In this document: one piece after another, positions 37,470-50,851 of the stretch
Layout of the letters: each line of letters starts with the position of its first letter
Numbering within the stretch: the first letter of the stretch is position 1
Assembly (NCBI RefSeq): GCF_026183695.1
Contig: NZ_JAPFRD010000009.1
Location: 62,001-126,000, forward strand
Direction: 5' to 3'
From: Alteromonas aquimaris
GTDB lineage: Bacteria > Pseudomonadota > Gammaproteobacteria > Enterobacterales > Alteromonadaceae
DNA: 64,000 nucleotides
Notes under the pieces: generated by a model
What the model was told of the DNA's origin: nothing
Databases searched by the model: none
What the model saw: the letters and a program-made list of their open reading frames with translations, nothing else
Made by a program: the position numbers and the translations under genes

Positions 37470-39746
37470 CTAGCTTTCTTCCGTTTCCTGCGTCTCAGAG
37501 TTTTGCATGTTATAGGTGAAACTTAGCTTTTCACCATCATAATCGACAATGACGTTCCCCCCCTTATTCAACTCACCGAATAACAGTTCATTAGCCAGCT
37601 CTTTTTTAATTTCTTCTTTAATCAAGCGTGACATTGGGCGAGCCCCCATGGCCTTGTCATATCCCTTTTCTGCAAGGTAAGCGCGAGCACCTTCGGACAC
37701 CTCAAAGGAAACACCTTTCACATCTAATTGTGCCTGCAACTCAATAATAAACTTGTCTACCACTTGCAGAATGACATTGGCATCCAGATGATTAAACCAA
37801 ATGATGCCATCAAGACGATTTCTAAACTCAGGCGAGAACACCTTATTTATTTCTGACATTGCATCGTGACTGTGATCCTGTTGACGGAATCCAATCGACT
37901 TACGAACCGTCTCCTTAACCCCCGCATTAGTGGTCATAACCAGCACCACATTACGAAAGTCAACCTTTCGCCCATTGTTGTCAGTCAGCGTACCGTGATC
38001 CATCACCTGCAACAAAATATTGTAAATATCACTATGCGCTTTTTCGATCTCATCCAGTAAAACAACCGAGTATGGATGTTTTATCACCGCATCAGTCAGT
38101 AAGCCGCCCTGATCAAATCCGACGTAGCCTGGAGGAGCACCAATTAAACGGCTTACGGCATGACGTTCCATGTACTCAGACATATCAAAGCGGACTAACT
38201 CCACGCCCATGATTTTGGCGAGTTGTTGGGTAACTTCTGTTTTACCCACCCCCGTTGGTCCAGCGAATAAGAAACTGCCAATGGGTTTAGTATCGGTACC
38301 CAAACCAGAGCGTGATAGATGAATCGCATCAGTCAGCGTTTCAATCGCTTTATCCTGCCCAAACACCACCATTTTCAGGTTACGTCCTAAATTCTGCAGC
38401 ACCTCTTTATCCGAAGCCGATACAGACTTTTCGGGGATGCGGGCCATCTTGGCAATAATTTGCTCGATATCGCCCACATTAATCGTTTTCTTGCGCTTCG
38501 ATTGAGGCAGTAATCGCTGACTGGCGCCCGCCTCGTCGATAACATCGATCGCCTTGTCCGGCAAATGTCGTTCATTTATATACTTGGCTGACAGTTCAGC
38601 AGCTGCTTGTAGGGCTTTTTGGGTGAAACGCACACTGTGATGCTCTTCGTATCGAGATTTAAGCCCCTGCAGAATTTTCGTGGTGTCACTCACACTAGGT
38701 TCGGACACATCAATCTTCTGAAAACGACGCGCAAGCGCTCTGTCTTTTTCAAATATACCTTGGTATTCCTGAAAAGTTGTTGAGCCGACGCAACGCAATT
38801 CGCCACTGCTTAATTTAGGTTTAAGCAGATTTGACGCATCCATCACCCCACCTGACGCTGCTCCCGCGCCAATGATGGTATGAATTTCGTCGATGAACAA
38901 AATCGCGTTTTCGTCTTTACTAAGTTCACGTAAAATTGACTTTAAACGCTTTTCAAAATCTCCTCGGTATTTAGTGCCCGCCAATAAGCCTCCTAAATCC
39001 AGGGAATAGATTGTGCTGTTTTCAATTACCGCCGGTACAGTTTCATGCTCTATCCGATACGCTAGCCCTTCTGCTATGGCGGTTTTTCCCACCCCGGCCT
39101 CGCCCACTAACAGAGGGTTATTTTTACGCCGGCGGCAAAGGATCTGAATTGTGCGTTCCAGCTCCGCATCACGACCAATAAGCGGATCTATTTTACCCTC
39201 TTTGGCCAGTCTATTGAGATCAGTCGCATACTTTGACAAAGCTGAGCCACCCTCTTCGGATTCCGCCGTTTCTTCACCCGGATCCGCCGAGCCCTCGCCT
39301 TCGTCGTCGGCTTTACTGACGCCATGACTGATAAAGTTCACCACATCCAGCCGCGTTACATCTGACTTTTTAAGAATATAAACAGCCTGCGATTCCTGTT
39401 CACTAAATATAGCCACCAACACATTTGCGCCTGTCACTTCATCTTTACCGGAGGACTGCACATGAAATACTGCGCGTTGCAGTACGCGTTGGAAGCCTAA
39501 AGTAGGCTGCGTTTCTCTTTCGTTACTTTGATCTTCTAAAATCAAAGGCGTGGTATCTTTCACAAATTCAATCAGTTCACTTTTGATTGAATCAATGTTG
39601 GCGCCGCACGCTTTTAACGCTTCCTTGGCAGCGCTGTTATCCAATAGTGCTAGCAATAGATGCTCTACAGTCATGAATTCATGGCGATGTTCTCTGGCAA
39701 AAACAAACGCTTCATTTAAGGTTTGTTCTAATTCTTTATTTAACAT
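37470..39746 (-). CDS. clpA: ATP-dependent Clp protease ATP-binding subunit ClpA
   Basis: A 758-residue hexameric unfoldase that feeds substrates to ClpP. The N-domain (1-150) binds ClpS. The two AAA+ modules have Walker A motifs GEAGVGKT and GPTGVGKT and Walker B motifs ILFIDEIHT and VVLLDEIEKAH. An acidic linker (EGEGSADPGEETAESEEGG) separates the N-domain from D1. The gene follows clpS by 23 bases, matching the widespread clpS-clpA operon. Length is standard. Confidence 0.96.
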   Translation of the reverse strand: MLNKELEQTLNEAFVFAREHRHEFMTVEHLLLALLDNSAAKEALKACGANIDSIKSELIEFVKDTTPLILEDQSNERETQPTLGFQRVLQRAVFHVQSSGKDEVTGANVLVAIFSEQESQAVYILKKSDVTRLDVVNFISHGVSKADDEGEGSADPGEETAESEEGGSALSKYATDLNRLAKEGKIDPLIGRDAELERTIQILCRRRKNNPLLVGEAGVGKTAIAEGLAYRIEHETVPAVIENSTIYSLDLGGLLAGTKYRGDFEKRLKSILRELSKDENAILFIDEIHTIIGAGAASGGVMDASNLLKPKLSSGELRCVGSTTFQEYQGIFEKDRALARRFQKIDVSEPSVSDTTKILQGLKSRYEEHHSVRFTQKALQAAAELSAKYINERHLPDKAIDVIDEAGASQRLLPQSKRKKTINVGDIEQIIAKMARIPEKSVSASDKEVLQNLGRNLKMVVFGQDKAIETLTDAIHLSRSGLGTDTKPIGSFLFAGPTGVGKTEVTQQLAKIMGVELVRFDMSEYMERHAVSRLIGAPPGYVGFDQGGLLTDAVIKHPYSVVLLDEIEKAHSDIYNILLQVMDHGTLTDNNGRKVDFRNVVLVMTTNAGVKETVRKSIGFRQQDHSHDAMSEINKVFSPEFRNRLDGIIWFNHLDANVILQVVDKFIIELQAQLDVKGVSFEVSEGARAYLAEKGYDKAMGARPMSRLIKEEIKKELANELLFGELNKGGNVIVDYDGEKLSFTYNMQNSETQETEES

Positions 39747-39769
39747 AATACGCGCCCTCTATTGGTTAA

Positions 39770-40090
39770 CTACGCCTGCTCCATGGAGCACATAAGCGGA
39801 TGTTGATGCTTACGTGCATACTGATTGACCTGCATAACCTTGGTTTCCGCCACTTCTGCAGTGAAAATTCCGCAGATTGCTTTACCTTGATAATGTATTG
39901 TCAGCATTATCTGATTGGCCTTCTCAGCATCCATATTAAAAAAGTGCATAAGCACCTCGACTACGAAATCCATTGGGGTGTAATCATCGTTATTCAATAA
40001 CACCTTATACATCGGCGGCGGCTCAACTTTCTTGCGCACCGTTTCTCGTAACTTTTCTTTCTCAATACTTATCGAGTTGTCTTTACTCAT
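39770..40090 (-). CDS. clpS: ATP-dependent Clp protease adaptor ClpS
   Basis: A 106-residue adaptor that delivers N-end-rule substrates to ClpA. The conserved core [17 protein letters not shown] and the helix [19 protein letters not shown] that forms the N-degron pocket are present. An unstructured charged N-terminus precedes it. It is the first gene of the clpSA operon, divergent from cspD as in E. coli. Confidence 0.95.
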   Translation of the reverse strand: MSKDNSISIEKEKLRETVRKKVEPPPMYKVLLNNDDYTPMDFVVEVLMHFFNMDAEKANQIMLTIHYQGKAICGIFTAEVAETKVMQVNQYARKHQHPLMCSMEQA

Positions 40091-40287
40091 AATCTAATCA
40101 TAGTTGTACTCAGCGGATCATTTAGAATTTTTTTAATATTAATTCTTCAATTTAGCCTTGACATACGCCGGTTAAAATATCTACAGTTTGTTCTGTGATA
40201 GAGATTGTGACAACTTTATCACAGTGTCCTTAGCTTTATTGTGGGGACATATTTGTGTGAGTTCAAGGATTATGAGGAAGTCGAAGT

Positions 40288-40506
40288 ATGGCGGTTGGTA
40301 AAGTAAAGTGGTTTAACAATGCAAAAGGTTTCGGATTTATCGTTCCTGAAGACGGTGGTGAAGATATCTTCGCGCATTACTCAACCATTCAAATGGAAGG
40401 TTATCGTTCTCTCAAAGCGGGTCAGGAAGTGACCTTTGAAGTACAGCAAGGTCCTAAAGGGCTGCACGCTGAAAATATAGGTTTAAAAGACGAACCTGAA
40501 CGTTGA
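40288..40506 (+). CDS. cspD: cold-shock-domain protein CspD
   Basis: A 72-residue single OB-fold protein with RNP1 KGFGFI and RNP2-type DIFAHY motifs. Place next to clpS, and the C-terminal sequence [12 protein letters not shown], identify CspD, which in E. coli inhibits replication in stationary phase by binding single-stranded DNA. The leader from 40091 to 40287 is AT-rich. Confidence 0.92.
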   Translation: MAVGKVKWFNNAKGFGFIVPEDGGEDIFAHYSTIQMEGYRSLKAGQEVTFEVQQGPKGLHAENIGLKDEPER

Positions 40507-40530
40507 GTTCTAACCTGAATTAATTTTAAA

Positions 40531-40577
40531 GAAAAAGGTCTTTTATTAATTCCTTTTGAATATAAAAGACCTTTTTT
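40531..40577 (+). terminator. terminator of cspD
   Basis: AAAAAGGTCTTTTAT and ATAAAAGACCTTTTT pair over 15 bases and end in a T-run. Confidence 0.8.
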
Positions 40578-40694
40578 ATGGCTATTGACCGATTCCAAAC
40601 AATGGGGTTGGCAAATAGATACAAACAGAAGCGATATGCTCCCTCTTCTGGATGATAGTGTTGTGCCATAATTAATAAGTGAACATTCCATAAT

Positions 40695-40726
40695 ATAAAA
40701 AAACCCGGTTGAAACCGGGTTTTTTA
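40695..40726. terminator. bidirectional terminator between cspD and icd
   Basis: AAACCCGG and CCGGGTTT form a stem flanked by A-run and T-run, so it can act on both strands. It lies 17 bases past the icd stop codon. Confidence 0.85.
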
Positions 40727-40742
40727 TATGTATTACCTGAAG

Positions 40743-42992
<2,250 letters not shown>

Positions 42993-43270
42993 TTACCGTT
43001 TTCGTTCCGTTTTGATTTTTTGCTAACATAACCTCAAATTCTTGCTGATTGCTTATAAGTCATGCAACAAGTGTTATGATTTACGTAAGACCTTCTTAAA
43101 ATGGTCAGGAAATTACGCCAAATACCTCAGTGAACAGGTTATATTAAAAACCGCGCCCATTAGTATAGGGTCGATTATCTGAGTTACAAGTCATACCAAC
43201 GGGTTATAGACGTTACACACCTCTTAAATGTGAGCTTTTCACAAAAAATGTAAGGATTATCTGACGCTCT

Positions 43271-43831
43271 ATGAAAAAACAGACAAAATCAACCTCTTCG
43301 ACCATCGTTCTGTTTAATAAGCCATTTAATGTGCTTACTCAATTCACCGATGCCGATAACCGCCAAACGCTGAAAGATTTCATTGATATCCCAAATATTT
43401 ACGCAGCAGGCAGGCTTGACCGTGACTCCGAAGGCTTACTCGTATTGACTAATGACGGCAAGCTGCAACATAAACTCACCCACCCGAAGGCGAAAACCAG
43501 CAAGACATACTGGGTACAGGTGGAAGGTATACCTGATGACAGGGCAATTAAGGCCTTACAGGGTGGCGTGGAACTAAAGGATGGCCTAACCCAGCCTGCC
43601 AAAGTAAAGATTATTGACGAACCTGCTGTTTGGCCCCGTAATCCACCGGTCAGGTTTAGAAAACACATTCCCACTACCTGGCTAAGCATGACGATAAGTG
43701 AAGGTAAAAATCGCCAGGTACGCAGAATGACAGCACATGTTGGCTACCCTACCCTTCGTCTCGTTCGCTATCGCGTAGGCAACTGGACCATTGATGGTAT
43801 AAAGAACGGTGAATATGTAACACTCAGTTAA
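43271..43831 (+). CDS. rluE: 23S rRNA pseudouridine synthase RluE
   Basis: A 186-residue RsuA-family enzyme without the S4 domain. The catalytic aspartate is in [17 protein letters not shown] (about residue 55). [11 protein letters not shown] and [22 protein letters not shown] are the remaining family motifs. RluE modifies uridine 2457 of 23S rRNA in E. coli. Its place between icd and mnmA is conserved. The 119 bases to mnmA lack nudJ, which occupies this gap in E. coli. Confidence 0.92.
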   Translation: MKKQTKSTSSTIVLFNKPFNVLTQFTDADNRQTLKDFIDIPNIYAAGRLDRDSEGLLVLTNDGKLQHKLTHPKAKTSKTYWVQVEGIPDDRAIKALQGGVELKDGLTQPAKVKIIDEPAVWPRNPPVRFRKHIPTTWLSMTISEGKNRQVRRMTAHVGYPTLRLVRYRVGNWTIDGIKNGEYVTLS

Positions 43832-43950
43832 TCCTGTTGTTACGTCCAGTTTACTTGCATAAGAAAGCGCACCCTGCACGTGCCATATGCCAAATATTCT
43901 GTTAAAATCCGCGACTTTTAGTGACCCTCTGAGGATACAAGGTAGACGCC

Positions 43951-45072
43951 GTGTCAACATCTTCAACACCCATTACCGACCCAGCTGCGAAGAAAGTCAT
44001 CGTAGGAATGTCTGGTGGCGTAGATTCATCCGTCTCCGCATACCTGCTCAAAGAGCAAGGCTATCAGGTAGAAGGCCTGTTTATGAAAAACTGGGAAGAG
44101 GATGATAACGACGAATATTGTGCCGCAGCAGAAGATCTCAAAGATGCCCAAGCCGTGGCGGATAAACTTGATATCCCTTTGCACACAATTAATTTTGCCG
44201 CTGAATACTGGGACAATGTATTTGAGTATTTCCTGGCGGAGTACAAAGCGGGACGCACACCCAATCCGGATATTATGTGCAATAAGGAAATCAAATTTAA
44301 AGCATTTCTTGAATTTGCCGCAGAGGATCTGGGCGCTGATTATATTGCCACCGGGCACTATGTTCGCCGACGTCATCAGCATGACAACTGGCAACTATTG
44401 CGTGGATTGGATGACAATAAAGACCAGAGTTATTTCCTCTACACACTGGGCGAGCATCATGTTGCCAAAACGCTCTTTCCGGTAGGCGAACTTGAAAAAC
44501 CGCTGGTGAGAAAGATTGCGGAAGAGCAAGGGCTTATCACCCATGACAAAAAAGACTCCACTGGAATTTGTTTTATCGGTGAGCGTAAATTCAAAGACTT
44601 CTTATCCCGTTATCTCCCCGCACAACCTGGGCAAATCGAAACAGCCGAAGGTGAAGTAATTGGTAAACACGAAGGATTGATGTACCACACGCTGGGACAA
44701 CGCAAGGGGCTTCACATAGGCGGCTTAAAAGAGCACGGTGACGATCCTTGGTATGTCGTGGATAAAGACGTAAAAAGAAACGTTTTAGTGGTTGGACAGG
44801 GCGCGGACCACCCTCGCCTCTATTCGAAAGGGTTATTGGCAAAGCAGCTTCATTGGGTGGATCGCAAAGCGTTGACCACGCCCATAAAAGCAATGGTTAA
44901 AACACGTTATCGCCAAGCTGACATTTCATGTACCGTTACGCCCATTGGTGAAGACGAAATTGAAGTGATGTTCGACTCCCCCCAAAAAGCAGTAACCCCA
45001 GGCCAGTCAGCCGTTTTTTATCAGAGTGAAGTCTGCCTGGGTGGTGGAATTATAGAGAGTTATATTCGTTAA
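43951..45072 (+). CDS. mnmA: tRNA-specific 2-thiouridylase MnmA
   Basis: A 373-residue ATP-dependent enzyme placing sulfur at wobble U34. The PP-loop is GMSGGVDSS (about residues 19-27). The catalytic cysteine pair is represented by [12 protein letters not shown] and [13 protein letters not shown]. It uses a GTG start. It is followed after 2 bases by hflD, then purB, as in E. coli, so it should be the first gene of that operon. Confidence 0.95.
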   Translation: MSTSSTPITDPAAKKVIVGMSGGVDSSVSAYLLKEQGYQVEGLFMKNWEEDDNDEYCAAAEDLKDAQAVADKLDIPLHTINFAAEYWDNVFEYFLAEYKAGRTPNPDIMCNKEIKFKAFLEFAAEDLGADYIATGHYVRRRHQHDNWQLLRGLDDNKDQSYFLYTLGEHHVAKTLFPVGELEKPLVRKIAEEQGLITHDKKDSTGICFIGERKFKDFLSRYLPAQPGQIETAEGEVIGKHEGLMYHTLGQRKGLHIGGLKEHGDDPWYVVDKDVKRNVLVVGQGADHPRLYSKGLLAKQLHWVDRKALTTPIKAMVKTRYRQADISCTVTPIGEDEIEVMFDSPQKAVTPGQSAVFYQSEVCLGGGIIESYIR

Positions 45073-45074
45073 TT

Positions 45075-45698
45075 ATGACACCTCAAATTGAACAACATTT
45101 AGCTCTGGCAGGAGTTTGTCAGGCGGCAGCTTTGGTTAAGCAACTTGCGCGCAAAGGTTCAGTTGATGAACGCGCTTTTGAGGCTAGTCTTTCGAGCATA
45201 TTAGTCACCGATCCTGATACCCCACAACAGGTTTTTGGCAGCCTTGAAAATTTAAAGTTGGGTTATCAGACTTTAGTTTCTCAATTATCAGATAAGTCCA
45301 CCTCCAAGGATACTGAGATCACCCGCTATGTGGCGAGCATCCTGGGACTGGAACGCAAGCTGGCGGGAAAACAGGAGGCACTCGATGAACTTGCTAAGAG
45401 GATTTCCCACGTTCAACGTCAACTGGCACACGTGGATTTTGAAAATACGCAAATCACTGCAGCATTAGCTAGTATATATAGTGATATCGTGAGCCCTTTG
45501 GCACCTAGAATTCAGGTGGCGGGAAATCCAGAACATCTTAGTAAGGTGACCAATCAACAACGCGTACGCGCCTTGTTACTGGCGGGGGTTCGCGCCGCCG
45601 TCATGTGGCGCCAAATGGGCGGTAAGCGTCGCCAAATTCTGTTTAAACGCAAACAAATTTTACACAGTGCTTATGAAGCACTTAAGTTAATCAATTAA
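45075..45698 (+). CDS. hflD: HflD-type lysogenization regulator homologue
   Basis: A 207-residue mostly helical protein. The N-terminal LALAGVCQAAALVKQLARKG and the C-terminal RVRALLLAGVRAAVMWRQMGGKRRQILFKRK are the conserved ends of HflD. In E. coli it is a peripheral membrane protein that affects lambda lysogeny; its normal role is unclear. Between mnmA (2-base gap) and purB (14-base gap), the conserved arrangement. Confidence 0.93.
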   Translation: MTPQIEQHLALAGVCQAAALVKQLARKGSVDERAFEASLSSILVTDPDTPQQVFGSLENLKLGYQTLVSQLSDKSTSKDTEITRYVASILGLERKLAGKQEALDELAKRISHVQRQLAHVDFENTQITAALASIYSDIVSPLAPRIQVAGNPEHLSKVTNQQRVRALLLAGVRAAVMWRQMGGKRRQILFKRKQILHSAYEALKLIN

Positions 45699-45709
45699 TC
45701 GAGGTGTAA

Positions 45710-47083
<1,374 letters not shown>

Positions 47084-47139
47084 CATCAATGGTCAGTTAG
47101 TCTTGTTTCTGGTTTTATCCACACTCCAGAAGCAAGGCT

Positions 47140-48324
47140 TTGTATCATTTAATTTATCCTTCGGTTGCCGAGAGGCGAGAACAATACCAGACGCGTATTG
47201 TAAAGCGTACAACTCTCATCGCGTTGTTTTGTCTTAGCGCCCAGTTGCCACTGGCCCTTATCTATTATCATTTAGCCACGCCATTTTTACTTTTTAATTC
47301 TATCCTCCACCTGTGTTTACTGCTGTTTTCCTTTACGCTTTCCTATTTAAATAAGTGGAAACTGGCTCGTGCAACCCTGACCCTTTCCTTCCTGACTTTT
47401 ATAACTAGCACCACGGTATTGTGGCAAGAGGACCTCGGTCTTCATCATTTTTTGTTGTTCAGCGTGTTAGTGAATAACAGTTTTTATTTGCGTCAGGAGA
47501 AAAAAATGAAATGGTTCACCCATTCAATTTTGTTGATTACGTTTCTAGGTTTAGAGGTTTATTGCTTGTTCCCATTTGAGCATTGGACGGCAACAATGAG
47601 GCTGACAAATAGTATCACTCTCATGGCGGCCAGTTGTATGATTCTCCTGTCGATGCAACACTATGCCAGACAAAAATGGAGGCATTTGAAAGCGCTGCAA
47701 CGCAAGACTCATGAAGTGATTGAGTCGTTTTTACCACAGCCTCAACACTTGGCGCAGTGTCAGTGGCCAAAAGGTTACCAGGAACGGTTCGACAACGTTT
47801 GCGTTTTATTTGCCGATTTACATGGCTATACCCAGCTTTCACAGCATTATGACGACGATGAAATAGTCGCAATTTTAGATTCGCTATATCGGCAGTTTGA
47901 CCAGCTCGCTTCAAGGTTTAACATTGAAAAGCTTAAAACCAATGGTGATGAATATATGGCAGTTGCTGGCTTACCCTTCATGTCATCGACAGCGGTAACT
48001 AAACAACAGTGCATCGGCAACGCTATAGAATTCGCCCGTCACATGGTAAAAGCAGTGAACAGAGTATTTGGTGAATTGCATATGCCATGTGATATACGCG
48101 TAGGCATAGCGATGGGCTCAGTTACGGGCGGCGTGATTGGCAGTCAGCGTCCTTGTTTTGACGTGTGGGGTAAGACGGTGAATCGCGCTGCTCGCCTGGA
48201 GCAGGCTGTAACGCCTGGCTATATTGCAGTTTGCGAAGTGATTGCCCGCAGTGTACAGTCAACGCAGTGCTACCAGGTTATCTTGGTGCAGCAAGAAAAT
48301 GCGTCCCATCATATTTTGGCATAA
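47140..48324 (+). CDS. membrane-bound class III nucleotide cyclase
   Basis: A 394-residue protein with six hydrophobic segments (about residues 22-180) and a C-terminal class III cyclase domain. Metal-binding aspartates are D226 (FADLHGYTQLS) and D270 (TNGDEYMAVAG). The base-selecting lysine of adenylate cyclases is K266, but the partner aspartate is replaced by K345 (DVWGKTVNRAARLEQ). The transition-state Asn and Arg in that motif are intact. It should make cAMP or a related cyclic nucleotide. It starts with TTG, with AGAAG 7 bases upstream, 56 bases after purB. Confidence 0.82.
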   Translation: MYHLIYPSVAERREQYQTRIVKRTTLIALFCLSAQLPLALIYYHLATPFLLFNSILHLCLLLFSFTLSYLNKWKLARATLTLSFLTFITSTTVLWQEDLGLHHFLLFSVLVNNSFYLRQEKKMKWFTHSILLITFLGLEVYCLFPFEHWTATMRLTNSITLMAASCMILLSMQHYARQKWRHLKALQRKTHEVIESFLPQPQHLAQCQWPKGYQERFDNVCVLFADLHGYTQLSQHYDDDEIVAILDSLYRQFDQLASRFNIEKLKTNGDEYMAVAGLPFMSSTAVTKQQCIGNAIEFARHMVKAVNRVFGELHMPCDIRVGIAMGSVTGGVIGSQRPCFDVWGKTVNRAARLEQAVTPGYIAVCEVIARSVQSTQCYQVILVQQENASHHILA

Positions 48325-48406
48325 AGAGAATTTACCCGCTTAACGTTGCAAGACGTGCTGGCAGGTCGCATACTTCACGCACTTATATCATTCTTGTTAG
48401 GTAATA

Positions 48407-49528
48407 ATGTCTTTCAACTCTGCAATTTTTCTAGATCAATATTGGCAAAAAAAACCGGTCGTCTTACAGCAATTCTTTACCGACTTTGAGGACATTATCG
48501 ATGAACATGAATTAGCCTATCTTGCCCAGGATAGTGAACTCGATAGCAGAGCCATTATCAAAAATGGACAGCAGTGGAATGTCATTCAGGGGCCGTTTAA
48601 ATATTTTACTGATGTGTGTCAGCATCAATGGACCTTGCTTGTTCAGGGAGTAGATAAAGTTCACCCAGAAGCTGCCCGGATGATGGAAGCGTTTAAGTTT
48701 ATTCCCTATTGGCGCATGGACGACCTGATGATCAGCTTTGCTGTTGCTGGTGCGGGTGTAGGCCCTCACGTTGATCAATACGATGTCTTTTTAGTACAGG
48801 GGAAAGGATCGCGACGCTGGAAAGTCGGCAAGCCGGGACATCACGACCCTGTTTATCCTCACCCTCAGCTTGCGCAGGTAGCACCATTCGAGGCGGAAAT
48901 TGAGGTGGAATTACAAACAGGCGATGTATTGTATATTCCGCCAAACTGGCCCCATGAAGGTATCGCCACCAGTGACTGTCTAACTTATTCAGTCGGTTTT
49001 CGCGCCCCCGATACTGAAGTACTTACTCGCAGTCTTGAAGCATTGTTTTCCGACCCTACCTTCAAAAACCTGCGCTACAGTGATCCCGCTTTATCGTTAC
49101 AAGCTCATCCAGGACAGGTCACCGAGACCAGCATAGAAAAATTGAAGGATCAGCTACTGAATACACTGAACCATCCTGCATGGGAACAATCTTTGTTAAG
49201 ACTACTAAGTGAGCAGGAATTATTGACTCTCCCTCCTGAATCCCTTTTATCGGCACAGGACCTTGAGCGACGATTGTGTGAAGGGGAGAAATTTGAGCGG
49301 CTAACGGGGTGCCGCCCCCTGTTTACTGAAAAAGGTAATCAGCTCCGCATTTATATCGATGGGGAATATTTTGAAGTAAATGACGATTTTGATGTGGTAA
49401 AACGGTGCATTGAAGGGGACGCATTTGCCAAAACGGATCTTGACGAATGCCACAATCGACCAGAGTTATTGTCTCTGTTTGCCGATCTTATCAATAAAGG
49501 CTATTGGCATAGCGCTGGGGAACCCTAG
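48407..49528 (+). CDS. roxA: ribosomal protein uL16 arginine hydroxylase (RoxA/YcfD)
   Basis: A 373-residue Fe(II)/2-oxoglutarate JmjC-type oxygenase that hydroxylates an arginine of ribosomal protein L16. The iron triad is visible as HVDQYDVFLVQ (H and D) and NWPHEGIA (second H). The C-terminal winged-helix-like region ends with LFADLINKGYWHSAGEP. Length is that of YcfD. In E. coli ycfD is also near purB. Confidence 0.93.
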   Translation: MSFNSAIFLDQYWQKKPVVLQQFFTDFEDIIDEHELAYLAQDSELDSRAIIKNGQQWNVIQGPFKYFTDVCQHQWTLLVQGVDKVHPEAARMMEAFKFIPYWRMDDLMISFAVAGAGVGPHVDQYDVFLVQGKGSRRWKVGKPGHHDPVYPHPQLAQVAPFEAEIEVELQTGDVLYIPPNWPHEGIATSDCLTYSVGFRAPDTEVLTRSLEALFSDPTFKNLRYSDPALSLQAHPGQVTETSIEKLKDQLLNTLNHPAWEQSLLRLLSEQELLTLPPESLLSAQDLERRLCEGEKFERLTGCRPLFTEKGNQLRIYIDGEYFEVNDDFDVVKRCIEGDAFAKTDLDECHNRPELLSLFADLINKGYWHSAGEP

Positions 49529-49705
49529 CAAAGAGACGTGTACACATCTGCTCTGAACCTGAAATAACTTTAATGTATATTTTTTGTGCAATTTATCGTA
49601 TTGACTAAACTATTACATTAGGGGGAATAGGAATTCTTCTCCGCTAATAGACAAGATGTTAAGGAAAATTCGGCTTTTTAGATTTCAACTTCATCAGGAT
49701 ACTTT

Positions 49706-50164
49706 ATGACGTTTCATGTCGAACACGTCGATTGGCAGAGTGGTAAAGATCGACTAACCCAATTACGTGAACAAGTATTTGTCTTTGAATGGCAATTGCC
49801 CAGAGATGCTGAGTTTGATAAAGAGGATTTAGAAGCTTCACATGTACTGGTATGCGACAATCAGTTGAACCCCATCGCTACGGGAAGGCTTACCAAGGCA
49901 GGAGAAATCGGTAGAATTGCAGTACGTAGAGAATATAGAACTAGCGATGTTTATCAATCATTGTTTAGCGCGTTGCTTGACATTGCCAAACAGCAAAATC
50001 GCAAAACTGTAAGAGTTAATTGCGAACTTCAAAGTGTGGAATATCATCAGAGTCTGGGATTTAAGCCGTCAGGGCCTGCATTCATGGAAGCAGGAATACC
50101 CAGACAACGCATGGCTTGTCCGTTGAGACGATTCGCGCAACCTGATGTTACGCAAATGCATTAG
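49706..50164 (+). CDS. GNAT family N-acetyltransferase
   Basis: A 152-residue acetyl-CoA-dependent transferase. The fold pattern LREQVFVFEWQLPRDAEFDKEDLEASHVLV and the beta-4/alpha-3 region GEIGRIAVRREYRTSDVYQSLFSALLDIAKQQ are typical of the YjcF/ElaA-like subgroup. The acetyl-CoA loop usually written R/QxxGxG/A is degenerate here (RREYRTSD). The acceptor is unknown. Confidence 0.82.
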   Translation: MTFHVEHVDWQSGKDRLTQLREQVFVFEWQLPRDAEFDKEDLEASHVLVCDNQLNPIATGRLTKAGEIGRIAVRREYRTSDVYQSLFSALLDIAKQQNRKTVRVNCELQSVEYHQSLGFKPSGPAFMEAGIPRQRMACPLRRFAQPDVTQMH

Positions 50165-50184
50165 TTAAGGACGTGGGCTACGAA

Positions 50185-50598
50185 TCAAGCCCACAGTTCT
50201 TCTTTTTCTTTAATTTTAAATAATCCTTCGGCGCGATTCTCCAGAAAAGCTACGTAGTTTAGTTGCGTGGGATCATTAATCCCTGAGGCGCGCAGATTTT
50301 CTGCCTTCATTTGCCATCTCAAAGCAAAATAGTTTAGCAACTCACGCGCATCGGCGGCATTTTCATAGTGAGTGAAATCTGCTGGCACGTCACCAGAAAT
50401 TACCCAGAAATATTTACCATCGGTGGTTTTTATTTTCCAAATCGCTACCAGCGGCGCAAGATAACGGCACTCTTCGGTGACCACAGAATCGAATAAAACG
50501 CCATTTTCGGCAAGATGTTGATTTGCACGTTGAAATTGTTCACGCACCCAGTTGTTTTGCATCTCTTCGGAAACATGAGGAGGAGTTTGATCAGTCAT
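50185..50598 (-). CDS. DUF4826 family protein
   Basis: About 137 residues, soluble, no signal. The start at 50598 (MTDQTPPHVSEEMQNNWVREQ) is preferred; an upstream ATG would add 34 non-conserved residues. The conserved block VVTEECRYLAPLVAIWKIK and the GKYFWVISGDVPADFTHYENAADARELL region fit DUF4826. Function is unknown. Confidence 0.8.
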   Translation of the reverse strand: MTDQTPPHVSEEMQNNWVREQFQRANQHLAENGVLFDSVVTEECRYLAPLVAIWKIKTTDGKYFWVISGDVPADFTHYENAADARELLNYFALRWQMKAENLRASGINDPTQLNYVAFLENRAEGLFKIKEKEELWA

Positions 50599-50851
50599 AT
50601 AAGACACTACTTTAATTTTAATAAATGAGAATTGAACCAGTCTTGGCTGGCTATTAGTGGGGTATAATCTACCTTCAATACCGGTATATGTCGATAGCAA
50701 TTATCGGCTAAGCCCGGAGGAGCCAATTAATATTACCAGTTCATGTCAGTAGGCAAGGTGCAATACAACCGCCTGTCAGCTATACCAGTAACAAGAATTT
50801 ATTTTGGCACTACAATCGATCACCACTGGCACTAATACCTGAGCAGTGGTC

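Noticed and set aside
44026..44485. Frames over 90 codons inside mnmA on both strands
   Set aside because: mnmA has full-length family motifs; these are out-of-frame overlaps.
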